Shown here one piece after another: positions 1 to 10,870 of a stretch of DNA of 64,000 bases; within the stretch, counting starts at the first letter, position 1; each line of letters begins with the position of its first letter. The notes beneath the pieces were generated by a model, which saw only the letters and a list, made by a program, of their open reading frames with translations, was not told the origin of the DNA and ran no database searches. Made by a program: the position numbers and the translations under genes. Source of the DNA: Bactericera cockerelli (Eukaryota; Arthropoda; Insecta; Hemiptera; Triozidae); NCBI GenBank assembly GCA_024516035.1, contig CM044959.1, positions 10,641,088 to 10,705,087 of the forward strand. Direction: 5' to 3'.

Positions 1-260
1 ATATTGATCCAGATTGTCCTAACAATCCATTGCGTATCACTAACATAGAACTGAAACAGCTTTTTATACCAATCAACATTCAACACCCAAATATAATTCG
101 TAAAATACACATATTTTCAACAAATAACTACCATGGAAATATTTTTTACCATCTTTATTTTTTGTCAAATATCCTATCACTTCAATAGTGAAAACTTAAA
201 AATTGTACATGAAAAATTGGAAATACATACATACTAAGTATTTTGATATATATTTTTTTA

Positions 261-310
261 TATAGGTTTAACGTCGCTTTCAACTGCATGGTCATATAAT
301 GACGGGGGTG
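261..310 (-). repeat. 5S-SINE 3' tail fragment
   Basis: Carries the reverse of the tail motif GTTGAAAGCGACGTTAAACC and the adjoining ATGACCATGCAGTT. The head and core are missing, so this is a short remnant of the family described in full at 12.3 kb. Confidence 0.7.
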
Positions 311-675
311 TAATATAACTCCCGATAAGAGAGAGATACGAAATCAAATGTGTATTTTGTTTGAATAATAATCACAAAACTAATCGTTTCCTTCAGAATC
401 AAAAACATAAGTGTGTAGCATACCTATGTGCCGCATATGTCAAGGTTTTCCCGCTTTGGCTAGGCATACAATTAAATTTCCAATTAAAAAATCCATTCAA
501 AACCCAATTTTTTCAATTAACTTTTTTTTTTTCGTGAACATCATCTTCCTAAACCTGTTGACATTCTGAAATCTGAAAAGTCCGTCATTTGTTGGAAATC
601 TCAGATGTTTTGTCAAATTTACTCCAGTTGAGGAGAAAAAACTAGATGGAATTTTATAAATTCGGTGATACATAG

Positions 676-767
676 TGGTCTGAGAGTGCTTCTGTCAACC
701 TTGGTTGTCGTAGCATCCACATGGCCAAGCAATGGGGAGCAGGAAAATTTAATTGGCAGCCATTCAG
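676..767 (+). CDS. Possible signal-peptide exon, unidentified
   Basis: An open stretch encodes a short polar start, then a hydrophobic run (VLLSTLVVVASTW) like the core of a secretion signal, then a polar GEQENLIGSHS. It ends at CAG/GTATGC, a good splice donor. An AG at 673-675 could be the acceptor. No ATG lies in frame; the frame reads GTG ATA upstream, so this would have to be an internal exon or a first exon whose start has been lost. No downstream exon could be joined. Product not recognised. A chance open frame is a real alternative. Confidence 0.22.
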
Positions 768-1429
768 GTATGCAAATTAGACACATCTTCTCATTTAAAA
801 ATTCGAAACCTATTAAATATAATCAAATTACCGAACGTATCAAAAAATGTGTCTAAATGTTACGTGCCAAAATATATCAAACAGGAAACGGGCACGTAAA
901 CAAATTGAAGATGAAACGAAATAAAACTATTGAGATTATTTAGTAGAAGATGAAAGACCACATCTTTCAAAGAAGAATAAGAGGACGTCAAAGAGGATTA
1001 ATTAGTCGCTTGAAGGTAACTCGCGAATCTTTTTGTGACACAAATCTTATTGTCACCTTGGCTAACCAACTGAAACATCCAATGGTACTCTTCGAGATCC
1101 TCTGGCATGCATCGTCCAGATGAATAAACAAAAGTGCTCCAATTTCTGTGCAGTCACATGCAGGTATCCAGTCTCCAGCCAACGCCAATAAAGTCGATTT
1201 TAGTCGATCATGGGGTACGGAGCAACATTTCATTAGTTTATGTACTACTCGATATTAAGTACATTATTTTTGTAATTTAATTTATACTCGTGATGGTCCC
1301 AATACGCCCGTGTCTTTACTGTAATCTATGTTGACCAGGCGCAACTATTGCAAAGTCGAACGTTTCAATATTTCATTGAGCTAGAAAGAGAGCACAAGTT
1401 GGTCGGGTGTCGGTCGGGCGGGCACCAGG
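768..1429. other. No gene recognised
   Basis: AT-rich sequence with short stop-limited frames on both strands. I see no splice-supported coding stretch and no repeat family that recurs elsewhere in the window. Confidence 0.5.
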
Positions 1430-1733
1430 GCCGGACTGAGAGGCGGCATGAGGGCTTTTTCAGGCAGATTGGATTGATTGTCTATAGAGTATTTTTATTA
1501 ATAGTTGAACCGAGAGTCGACTGCAAAAAGTCCTTTTTCGGCCAATGTGAGATTGTCTGTAGAGTATTTTGATTAGGAATTGGACCGAGGGTGTACTGCA
1601 CACAAAGACCTTTTCAGGCCAATGAAAAGTATTTTGAATTAAGTCCGGACTGAGAGTCAACAGGAGGGCTCTTTTCAAATTGGATTATCTGTGTAAAATT
1701 TTGAATAAGGATAGGACTGAGAGTCCGCAAGGC
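1430..1733. repeat. Degenerate tandem repeat, about 65-76 bp unit
   Basis: Four to five diverged units begin with variants of GGACTGAGAGTC (near 1433, 1507, 1583, 1648 and 1713). They share inner blocks resembling TTTTCAGGCCAAT and GATTGTCTGTAGAGTATTTT. Short open frames on both strands here come from the repeat and are not taken as genes. Confidence 0.65.
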
Positions 1734-1892
1734 CTAGTCAGTATTTAAGTTTGCTGAAGTCAATTCCTGTTCCAACGAGGAATGCAACCACATGATTGTT
1801 ATGTCTCCAAGAGAATGATGAACAAGGTGCTGACATGCGTCCGCATGGAGAAGGATAGTATTAGACACTTATTTATAAGTATAAGTATAAGT

Positions 1893-1947
1893 AGTGCTTT
1901 ATTTAGACTGTCAGCGCAAGACAGGTAGTCCCATTATGCCAACAGTT
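1893..1947 (+). mobile_element. S5 ultra-short palindromic element
   Basis: Contains GTGCTTTATTTAGACTGTC followed by AGCGCAAGACAGGTAGTCCC and ATTATGCCAACAGTT. Related copies lie at 23.86, 26.43 and 59.70 kb. The 26.4-kb copy shows both ends, which are inverted versions of each other (GTGCTTT...AAAGCAC), so the whole unit is only about 75 bp. Confidence 0.6.
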
Positions 1948-2023
1948 ATACTATCGGAGAAGAAATAAGGAGTCCCTTTTTTCAATAGCTGTTTTGAAAT
2001 CATTACAATCGTGTAATTCTCAA

Positions 2024-2118
2024 AATTATGAGGAAAATTCATGCATTGGGTCGAATCCGAACCAACGGATTCCAAAGCTACCTGTATTACTGGATTAGCA
2101 ATTTAAACACTGGACCAC
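2024..2118 (-). repeat. S3 SINE head, minus strand
   Basis: Reads as the reverse of the S3 head: GATCCGTTGGTTCG-like promoter-box region, then the TGCATGAATTTTCCTCAT boundary at 2028-2045. The S3 tail is absent, so the copy is 3'-truncated. Confidence 0.65.
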
Positions 2119-2205
2119 CAACACATATGAAGGAATAAATGTATAAGGAATAAATATCCTGGATTTTTATTCTGAAGAAATATCAGGAAGAAACAAGGAC
2201 TATTT

Positions 2206-2348
2206 GTGTCATATTTGTGCTAATTACTTTCGTGATATCACAAATACTCAAACTAGCTTTACTAAATCTACGCTGAAACCGGGACTTGAACCACTGACCC
2301 CTGGATCTAAAGTATGCCGCTTTATCCATCAAGCTACTGAGGTCGGTA
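2206..2348 (-). repeat. S1 SINE, near full length, minus strand
   Basis: The tRNA-like head (GACCTCAGTAGCTTGAT) lies at the right and the tail motif (ATTAGCACAAATATGACA) at the left. The GGTTCAAGTCCCGG promoter B-box-like block is preserved. Flanking sequence on both sides contains similar GAAGAAA(C/T)AAGGA stretches, possibly a decayed target-site duplication. Confidence 0.85.
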
Positions 2349-2400
2349 GGAACGAAGATATCTGAGGAAGAAATAAGGAATACAGATCCTGATTTTTTAG

Positions 2401-2526
2401 TCTGAAAATCCGGCGAAACTCACGAAAGCTGCAGTGCTGACCAGTCCTGATGCTGCTGTCCAAGATACAAGACAAGACACACAACGAGTGGTTCTGGCTA
2501 TCGTGTGCTCTCTTGTACAGATCTAA
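2401..2526 (+). CDS. Possible terminal exon, unidentified
   Basis: Follows the acceptor-like tract GATTTTTTAG and is open in phase 0 for 41 residues before TAA, starting SENPAKLTKAAV and ending VLAIVCSLVQI. The composition is protein-like but no domain is recognised. The preceding 50 bases resemble the other flank of the S1 copy at 2.2 kb, so this may be unique host DNA interrupted by that SINE. No partner exon found. Confidence 0.2.
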   Translation, partial: SENPAKLTKAAVLTSPDAAVQDTRQDTQRVVLAIVCSLVQI

Positions 2527-3297
2527 TTACAACTCCATGGGTTTGTTTGAGCAAATTTTTAACTAATTCGAAGATCTGTGGAGAACTCTAGACTTTTGAA
2601 CAGTCAAACTAGACCAGCTGCTATGCCCCGGAGTTATGGAATTCAATCTCAGATATCAGTTCAGGTAAACAAAATCTGCTTTTTTTCCAGACTGAGACTT
2701 CCTTAGATGTATCCTATGTTCTGTATTAGTTTTACATATATCCTTAAATATTTAAAAGAAAATTTATTATGAGGAACAGTTAAAAAGGCCATTTCCAAAA
2801 AGATTATCCAGAGTTTTAAAGTGGTGGGGAGAACACATTTGTCATGCGCAGTCTGGCTGGGAGACTATAAACAGGGAGTACACCAGCATTGGCTAGGTTC
2901 TGGGGGCCCTTGTCAATTATTAGCCTCCTTGTAAAGACAGTGGTAGAAGTGCTGAGTCATTCCTCCCCTGCCTGGCTACCATCGTTCACGATTGCGCCAC
3001 CCTAAGATGATGATGGTCACTCACGGACGTTAAAAAAAGTGGCCGGTCACTAAAAATCGAGCCCTAACAGTATTATTACTGATCTCAATGTTTACTTGGT
3101 CCATGAAAATCAAGACTGTCCGCAACCAAAAGACAATGCTGAGTTTATTTCAAATCTACCTATAAGTCCTAGGAGCTAAGGGCATTGTTTCATAGTTTGT
3201 TCTCGGCTGGGTAGAAGTACCTACCTAATGCCATGTAAATGTACACATTTAGAGCACAAAAGTATTTCTGTAGGTATGTTTTTATATGTATTGTATA
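2527..3297. other. No gene recognised
   Basis: Mixed-composition sequence without a convincing open frame. A GC-richer patch at 2850-3060 is not a family seen elsewhere in the window. Confidence 0.5.
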
Positions 3298-3382
3298 TAA
3301 ATAAAACAAATAAGATAATGGCAAAGCTGACAACACACTTGCAGCATTGCCCCTCTGGATTGTTAAATTAATCCTTCCAGCA
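3298..3382. repeat. Dispersed repeat shared with 38.1 kb
   Basis: ATAAATAAAACAAA, then a GACAACACACTTGCAG block and CATTGCCCCTCTGGAT, recur in the same order at 38100-38200. The origin is unknown. Confidence 0.55.
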
Positions 3383-4089
3383 AGCTAACTCTTGGATCTT
3401 GGGTAGCCTTTTTAGTAAACATTTCCTTTCAAATATTCTATTATGGATTCCCTTCTTTTTTTTTCTTCTTTTTTAATGGATATTTTTTTTTAAAGAAAGG
3501 TCTATAACAATCGAAGTCCTTTCCCCTTATTTACTTACACCAATACCTTTTTTTGTGGCTTAAGAAGTCTTACAACTTACACCAATACCAACTGTAGGTA
3601 TGTTATACGTTAAATCAATGGCACAGTATAATAAAGGGTATCAAGGTGCAGTCGATGTTTGTAATTAATTACCCAGATTGCACCAGAGGTCATCTCCGAG
3701 TTGAACTGCAGTTGTATGCAGTTTCATGTGACAGCAGTGCATTTTCATGAATATTCACAAGGTTTGAATGACAGATAGAAAAGTTGGTCGGGTAGGTCCA
3801 GTAATTAGAACTCGGGCGGGAGGTAACGAGACAGTGCCAGCAGTACATGTATACATTTGTAATAGGTAGATATAATACGTATAATATACCATATTGAGTG
3901 TACTACATTGTACAATTGTACATATACAGGGTTAGCAGAAAGACCCACTCCGCATGCTTGGTCATCGGGCCCGAAGAACCAAAAAAAAAATCTTTTGCAA
4001 AGAACTATTGGCTTCGGTTTTTCTTTTGGATACAGTCCAGTCTATCGCTCCGACAACGCCTCTTATATAATTTCTATACTGTGTATCTG

Positions 4090-4322
4090 AAGAACCGTCA
4101 TTGGTAGAAATATGAAATGTTTCAGTGGTTAAGAGTGGCAGGAATGCCTAAGGTATTAACTTCGTCCCGGATTACAAAACAATTGTAAATATGAATTAAT
4201 GTTGTTGTATATTTTTTGTATATATTTTGAAGTCTTCTTTTTTACATGTATTGATATTAATTTATTGTTGATTGTTTTGTATAACAAATAAAGTGTAAAT
4301 AAATAAATAAAATAAATTTAAT
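4090..4322 (+). mobile_element. LINE 3' end with A-rich tail
   Basis: Contains GGTATTAACTTCGTCCCGG, followed by an AT-rich 3' region, AACAAATAAAGTG as a possible polyadenylation signal, and a tail of AAAT repeats. The core block recurs at 18.17 kb. Both look like dead 3' ends of one LINE family; no reverse transcriptase is left at this site. Confidence 0.55.
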
Positions 4323-4620
4323 TTAAAATCTTCTTAACCAGACCATTCAAACAAATCACCAATCAACCTTTACTTAAGATCTTACTCGTAATTTTGGGCA
4401 GGCTGTACAAGCTGGCCGCAGGGTGGGGTGAGACTCTATGCTCACCCTGTACCTGTATGTTAGATTGCCAGGAATATGTACTCGTACATTGGTTGTGAGG
4501 TCAACCCAGGCCAAACAGTGCTGTGGAGTGCACCATTCGACCTCAAGTCGAGATGGACAATTAAATTCTGAGGTTGCAAAATTCTCATGAAAATAATACC
4601 GTTTCCACGAGAATTTCCTA

Positions 4621-5252
4621 TACAGGGTGTAACCAGAGGAGATGGCCTCCATCTGAGATAGAGCAAAAAACGTTGGCCTTAATGACCAATATGACCAGGG
4701 GTCGCAGGTACTTTTTTTTTCAACAATTAAAAGAATATAGATATTTAAAAGACAAAGACAAAATTTTAAATCATAAGTATCCCATAGCCTAATTTACTTA
4801 AGTATGTGCTAGGTTTATTTTTCTTTTAGATCAGGTCTCTTTAATGTCAGAAGTTGATCTCTCTAAATTGAAAACCAATGCATGAATTTGTTGATTAAAA
4901 AAATAAAATATTTATAAATATTATTGACATTATATAGATAGAACCTTTTGTTGTAATAAAGATACACACGATTAAAAGTTCCATTTGGACATGATCATTT
5001 TTATTGGGAGCATTTTTTAGGATCAGTGCAAGACCACTTCGACAATAAATCAAACATATTAGAGTTTATAAAAAAAATTCAACATGGATTCCAGGGTTTT
5101 TTTTGTCGACATTCTACAAGTTGCAATTTAAAATTGACAATTCGCATAAACTAGCTGGTAAAATTGGAAGTCCAATCAAGTTTATTTGTTTAATTGGCTA
5201 GGTGACACAGGGCCAATGTATTTTCTCATTACTTTCGTGAAACCACCCTGTA
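4621..5252. mobile_element. Possible CAGGGTG-ended DNA element, non-autonomous
   Basis: The ends TACAGGGTG and CACCCTGTA sit 630 bp apart and are each flanked by TA, the usual mariner/Tc1 target. The termini match those of the Tc1-like foldback element at 19.04 kb. Inverted similarity beyond the first nine bases is weak, so two unrelated ends are possible. No transposase frame is present inside. Confidence 0.4.
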
Positions 5253-5253
5253 T

Positions 5254-5936
5254 AACAATGTATGGATCTCATTAACAGGCGGATGATGGAGTTGATTCTG
5301 TAGGAGTTAATGCTACATAATAATAATAACATAGAATTACACTAGATTTACAGGTACATATAATTAACTTATATTAACGTCTGTAAGCTCGGACAGATAC
5401 ATACATAACTATCAACATTAAAGTTAAATTAACAGATCTCAACTTGCAAGACGTCAGAGCAAAATGAAGGACACTCCTGCCAGCATTAAGAAATACATGT
5501 ATTCCAGAAAATACAAAATAATTGAAAAACAAATGACTTCCGCCCGAATCCCAACCAGCTAAGTCTTTTTGCATGCAAACATGATAGATGAGCTGCTAAT
5601 ATGGCGACAACCGTGAGAAACCAAAACTGATGTTACCAAAAAAAAAAAACCAATTAATCCAGAAACAAAATTCGCAGACAACGCGCAGTAATAAACAGGA
5701 GACATATGATACTGATAAGCGACATCAGAAAATGGAATGGAGCAATGAAGCATCCAAAGTTGCCCGAATTAAAAAGATTAAGAACAATGCGAAATCACAA
5801 TTCACAACCGAGATTAATAGACTTCTTCCTTGATGATGACAAGCATGGTGCTGACAATCACAATGAAAGCTGCAAGGAACACGACAACAACAATGAAAGT
5901 ATGACTGGTTTTTGTGTTATATAATGTCACAACTTC
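5254..5936. other. No gene recognised
   Basis: AT-rich; open frames of 60-70 codons overlap on both strands and show no conserved motif or splice support. Confidence 0.5.
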
Positions 5937-5937
5937 A

Positions 5938-5995
5938 ACTGACCTCAGTAGCGTGATCGATTGTAATCTGAAGGGCGGACTTGTAATCTGAAGAA
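5938..5995 (+). repeat. S1 SINE head fragment
   Basis: TGACCTCAGTAGCGTGATCGA followed by a degraded GGCGGACTTGTAATC block. The tail is missing. Confidence 0.55.
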
Positions 5996-6072
5996 ATACA
6001 AACGTTAAACAAGAAATACAAGCGTTAAAGCACCGTTAAACCGGAAAAAAATACAAGTCCGCCTCATTTGTC

Positions 6073-6190
6073 CTCACAAAGTAGGAGTGGACCTCGGACA
6101 TTCAAGTGCAGAGTTGAAAAATGTCTACCCTGTCGGGGAACGAACCCAGGTCACCGTACGTGCAAGCCTAGTGCAAGCCGGTACATTAAG
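6073..6190 (-). repeat. S7 tRNA-like SINE, minus strand
   Basis: Shares GAGTGGACC(T/C)CG(G/A)ACAT, a CAAGTGCAGAG-like block and AACCCAGGTCACC with the clearer copy at 23.13 kb. The right end, which would be the tRNA-like 5' end, is rearranged. Confidence 0.6.
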
Positions 6191-7082
6191 CTACTGATGA
6201 CAGCGATGATGACGATGATGATAAGGAATATGATGATGGTTGTAGAAATAATAAAGAAAGCGTTAATAATTGTTATGATTACGGAAGTTCAGAATGAAAG
6301 CAGTCAGTATATATTATGCGTGTTACTACAAATTTGTTTCACTGCAATGTCCTCAGCACAAAACGGACATTCTATCTTCTAAAGACATTGTAATGAACAA
6401 CTAGTAGAGGTGCATAATGTATAACCTAAACCTAGCTCTAGCAGACTTGACACACAATGAAGATTATTGCTTCTCCTGAAATCAACTCACTCCAAACACT
6501 AGTAAAAAGAAACCAAAAGTGTTTTATTAAGTGACGTTAATTTATTTTAAAAATTGACTTTGGTTTCTTCATGATTGTGGTTTGTTTTTTTTCTCTAGTT
6601 TATCACTATCATAACTGGATGACAATTGAATTGGTCATTTGCAGGTCATTTGCAGAACCTGCGGATTTAGATTTAAAATGAGGACTTACCAGAATATTGT
6701 AGAATCCTTTTATGAAACACGATACAGCAAGTCACTCAATACGAAGACTGAAACAGAGGTAACAGACAAACTATTAGCAACAGAAAATATCGTGAGCACA
6801 CATAATAAAACTACTAAAAAAACCTTTTTTATCGCATTTCCATTATTTAAATCTGATCTGTGTGTTCATAAGAATCTGATCTGTGTTACATATAGGTTTG
6901 TATGTAATGAAAGCTGTACACGTAAAGGCAGTAAACCACTGCGTGTCTACAGACTTGAAAAAAAAAAAAAAAAAAAAATGAGTCTAAGCTGTGTTAAAGG
7001 CCAGAATATGCTTATCAGTAGATTTTCTCAGTGTTCTGTTAATACTGATTCAATAATAAGATTGATTGAATACTTGTCGTGA
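6191..7082. other. No gene recognised; one 147-codon open frame doubted
   Basis: A plus-strand frame at 6639-7082 is open but lysine-rich. It runs through an A-run of about 20 bases at 6957-6978 and ends at the edge of a SINE tail. It shows no domain, and I treat it as chance in AT-rich DNA. Confidence 0.45.
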
Positions 7083-7128
7083 TATGACAATGTAGTTGAA
7101 AGCGACGTTAAACACAGAAGGAAATAAT
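7083..7128 (+). repeat. 5S-SINE 3' tail fragment
   Basis: GATATGACAATGTAGTTGAA then AGCGACGTTAAAC and an A-rich end: the family tail in plus orientation. Confidence 0.65.
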
Positions 7129-7185
7129 TCGTCCAAAATGTTATCAGCTCAATTTCGAAAAAAACGACCGAAAACAATACTTTCT

Positions 7186-7445
7186 ATGCCTTATCTTAAT
7201 ATATAAATGTCAAAGTCACTGACCACTGACTGATCATCGCTCTACAGCCCAAACCGTAAGTCCTAGGAAGCTGAAATTTGGTAGGTAGCTTTGTCTTATA
7301 GTCTAGATGTGCAATAAGACGGGATTTTTCGAAATTCCCACTACAACACCTGCCATTGGCGAAAAAGGATTTTTTTGCTTTCACGGCCATGCCTCGGCCC
7401 GCAAAGCGGGCGACAGCCCGCTTGTAGATAATAAAAAGTGACAAG
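7186..7445. repeat. Dispersed repeat with 'CCTCGGCCCGC' end
   Basis: Starts with an AT-rich TATCTTAATATATAAA and contains AAGTCACTGACCACTGACTG, GCCCAAACCGTAAGTCC and GGCCATGCCTCGGCCCGC. This layout resembles widespread repeats of insects and other genomes that begin with TTAATATATAAA and carry short GACTGACT runs. No open frame is conserved. Confidence 0.5.
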
Positions 7446-7454
7446 GTTACTGAC

Positions 7455-8060
7455 TGATCTATTCAGCAACTCATTTAGTATTTCAGTTTCTTCCTACCGA
7501 TATAGTTCTGAATTGTACTAAAAGCTCAAAGTAAGCAGTCTCAGATTTGCTGTAGCAAGTCATGTAATGTACTCAATTCCTCTTTCAGTTCCTTCCTACC
7601 GATATTATTCTGAATTGTACTAAAAGCTCAAGTAAGCAGTCTCAGATTTTCTGTAGCAAGTCAAGTATTGTTCTCAATTCCTTTTTCAGTTACTTTCTAC
7701 CGATATTATTCTGAATTGTACTAAAAGCTCAAGTAAACAGTCTCACATTTGCTGTAGCAAGTCATGTATTGTACTCAATTCCTCTGTCAGTTCCTTCCTA
7801 CTGATATTGTTCTGAATTGTACTAAAAGCTCAAGTAAGCAGTCTCAGATTTTCTGTACCAAGTCATGTATTGTACTCAATTTCTCTTTCAGTTCCTACCT
7901 ACAAATATGGTTCTGAATTGTACTAAAAGCTCAAGTAAGCAGTCTCAGATTTGCTGTAGCAAGTGAAGTATTGTACTCAATTCCTCTTTCATTTCCTTCC
8001 TACCGAATTGGTTCTGAATTGTACTAAAAGCTCAAGTAAGCAGTCTCAGATTTGCTGTAT
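7455..8060. repeat. 101-bp satellite, six units
   Basis: The block AATTGTACTAAAAGCTCAA starts at 7511, 7613, 7714, 7815, 7916 and 8017: a 102-bp step, then four of 101 bp. Each unit also carries GCAGTCTCAGATTT, CAAGTCATGTATTG and TTCCTTCCTACCGAT with a few substitutions. The array has no coding potential. Confidence 0.92.
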
Positions 8061-8215
8061 GTACGATCAGTTAAGTTCTAAATGTTAGTTCCCAACACCG
8101 TAAAGCTCTACTTAAATGTCGAGAAGAACATAAACCATATTAAAATGCCTCCAAGTCAATTAACCATGTTCAAATGTCCATGCTTTGCTCTATTATAAGA
8201 GGAAAGTAACCCACC

Positions 8216-8300
8216 TTAATAGTAGCTCAGTCGCTGGGGCGGCGAACTATTAACTTGGAGGTCGGTGGTTCGAGTCAAGATCCGCTAGTTAGGCTAGTTA
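8216..8300 (+). repeat. tRNA-like SINE head, diverged
   Basis: GTAGCTCAGTCGCTGGGGCG and GGAGGTCGGTGGTTCGAGTC are arranged like RNA polymerase III A and B boxes. The second block matches S1, while the first differs and the S1 tail is missing. Confidence 0.45.
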
Positions 8301-9064
8301 TAGTAAGGCTGGTTTGAATAATTTTTACATCACTCTTATGATCATCATAAATATGTTCAATTATTCATTTTTTCAATTTCTAAGGACCATATAATTATTA
8401 GCATTGTCGAATACCTTGGGCTTTTTTCAACCCTTTGGCATCTTAGTTGTTCCTAATGTCTAATATTTTTTAACAATCTTTATGAAGTTAATTTTTTTAC
8501 GAGGATTAAGTAGGTAAATGATGAAGATTTTTAACTTCTTGTACGATTACATAATGAAATGAGACGCTGAGCAAAAAATACGTTTGGTTAGAAGTTCCAT
8601 TTCACTGATAAACGAAAGGTCATACAATTAACAGACGTAATTATTGAGGAAGTAGGTGGGAAAGTTGTGTGGTTTGTCAATAATAACAGATGATGGTTGT
8701 TCCGTCATCAATCTAGCATGGCTAAGGATTAGAGAGATGATTCCAAAGTACCACAATGCTCGTAAAAAGCGAATTTGAAAAAATAGACACAATTAAAAGT
8801 TCACATGGTATCAAACATCCGTTTAATGACATTTGTAAAAATAGACATTCACCAGATATTGAGTACGTTGCATGAACGATCATGATACAATCGTTTTACC
8901 AAATCGTCTTCTGAGATCGCTGATCAGTACGTTGCGTTGATCAAACAGAAGTTTAGTTTCATTGTAAGAAATTGAAGGGTTGGGAAGAAGAAAGAATTTT
9001 TCAATTTTAATACTGATGTGGGTGAACACTTGACTGACATGAAAGTTAGAAATTAATTTTTTTT
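8301..9064. other. No gene recognised
   Basis: AT-rich unique-looking sequence with no open frame of note and no recurring repeat. Confidence 0.5.
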
Positions 9065-9196
9065 GTCATATTTGTGTTAATCACTAACGTGATATCACAA
9101 CTACTGAAACTCGCTTTACTAAATCTACGCTGAAACCGGGACTTGAACCACCGACCCCCAGGTTACAAGTCTTATCGATCAAGCTACTGAGGTCCG
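9065..9196 (-). repeat. S1 SINE, minus strand
   Basis: Full order of tail, hairpin region, body and tRNA-like head in reverse. The hairpin is mutated (AACGTGATATCAC), and part of the GGCGGACTTG block is deleted. Confidence 0.85.
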
Positions 9197-9659
9197 GTGA
9201 TAGTTAGCAATTAGCATAGAAGGTATTTTCAAAATAAATAAAGAAAACGATTCAATGAATTGTAATACATAAATTTCACTTATATTTTACGTATTATTTC
9301 CTATATTTTCACTATTTCAACAAACCCATATTTAATGATAACACTCTTCAGTGGAAGGTATTTATAGCCCCCAATATCTATATCTATTGTTCTTTAGCCC
9401 TACACATACATCCGTCAAGGAGCTGTAGTAATGGAACACATAAAAACACCAATAATTAAATGTTCATTCAAGATACGAGGTTTTTAGGTTTTTATATTTG
9501 CAAATCTTTATTATGTTCAAATTTGGCTATAGATATGTCTAATACCTATAAAAAAACGGACACATTACTCCGACATATTAGAAATTTCTCGGAAGTAATA
9601 CTAACACTCATACCTAAACCATCAGTTACTCACAACATTCAATTACCTACGAAGCTCGA

Positions 9660-9930
9660 CTTGTGGGCAGTAGCAGGAGTTGTCCGGACACTATCGGCTG
9701 GGGATCTATGACAGTATGGCCGGGGGCCGGATTAGTGTTTTGATCTTGACTAGCAGCAGATCTGGATCTAATAACCCGGCCTCGGGGCCATTACATAACT
9801 GATTGCTGATTGTTTCGCAGCCAAAAACGGCGCCCTTGTTTGATTGTGTTTGGAGAGATTCGAATCTGAACTCCCGGGTTCTGGCGTTCGAATGAATGGG
9901 CTCCCCCGGTGAGTCATGGGTCACTCGTCA
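9660..9930. other. GC-rich patch, unidentified
   Basis: Noticeably GC-richer than its surroundings, with a 72-codon minus-strand frame starting MTHDSPGEPIHSN and ending LIRPPAILS. No motif or splice pattern identifies it. It could be a mobile-element fragment or an exon; neither can be shown here. Confidence 0.3.
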
Positions 9931-9937
9931 TAGCTTA

Positions 9938-10045
9938 CCGACCTCAGTTGCTTGATCGATAAGGCGGAGGACTTGTAACCTAGAGCACGATGGTTCGAGA
10001 CCCCAGTTAAGGAAATATTTTGTAAAGTGAGTTTGAGTAGTTGTA
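9938..10045 (+). repeat. S1 SINE, damaged
   Basis: CGACCTCAGTTGCTTGATCG head, altered B-box region (GGTTCGAGACCCC) and GTGAGTTTGAGTAGTTGTA tail start; the hairpin and end are lost. Confidence 0.75.
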
Positions 10046-10109
10046 TTTTGTAAAGAAGTGTTTAAATGTTCTGGGCTTAATAGCTTTACTTATAAAGCTT
10101 TGTCCTTAT

Positions 10110-10138
10110 AAGATTTATTATTATTATTATTATTATAT
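10110..10138. repeat. (ATT)n microsatellite
   Basis: About nine ATT units in a row. Confidence 0.9.
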
Positions 10139-10584
10139 CACGATTGTCCGCCAATCTCAGTAGATTGTATATCATCTTAGAATTTGAGTTGGATAAGTCA
10201 AGAATCATCAAAGTGGTATTGTATACCAAAAAGTTAAACCATGTTGGTATACCTACCCTGAGTAAACCTTTTTGCGGCATTTAGAGCGTAACCCATGCAT
10301 CCTCTTTCTTAGTATGACCACATGACCAGTTGAGCCCACATTAGCGTTTTAGATACGCCAGATTAGGTAGACCATCTTCTCCTAAGGTGTAGTGCCAAAG
10401 GGCAAGGATGCCAACCGACCAGAACTACTGTGTATTTCACAAGAAAAAAATCAACGTTGCAATTTTGCCAGAGAATGTGGCCACAGAAATTAAATATTTG
10501 AGAAGAAAAACTCTTTTCCTTCACACAATATCTCTGTTGTGAGCTGTCAGCGAAAGGCTAATAGATCTTCATTGCAATCCTGAC

Positions 10585-10870
10585 AAGAGTGTTTCACAGC
10601 CTTTTTTATTTCGTAGCCATGAAACAGGAGCGACTGTAGGCGCTTGTGGTCTGTGTTGTAGCCTGCCCATCCCGTAGTGTGCCGTCCCTCTGATGGGCGA
10701 CACAAAAGTGACACAATACTTCCCAATTAGGTGCTGGGTCAACACCTCAACACGAGCGCACCGGAAGGTATCCCTTACAAACAACTGTAACAAATTACGA
10801 ATACAAATTTTTGTCGGCACGGGGGATCGAACCCGGGACCTTCCGCATGGCAAGCGATTGCTTAACCACT
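10585..10870 (-). repeat. S6 tRNA-like SINE, full length, minus strand
   Basis: Read on the minus strand, a tRNA-like head (GGTTAAGCAATCGCTTGCC, then CCGGGTTCGATCCCCC) is followed by GCACCGGAAGGT-type and GGTGCTGGGTCAACAC-type body blocks and ends near GGCTGTGAAACACT. A second copy is at 26.01 kb and a diverged one at 31.86 kb. Confidence 0.8.

Noticed and set aside
6639..7082. 147-codon plus-strand frame
   Set aside because: AT-rich composition, passes through a long A-run, no domain, and ends at a SINE fragment.
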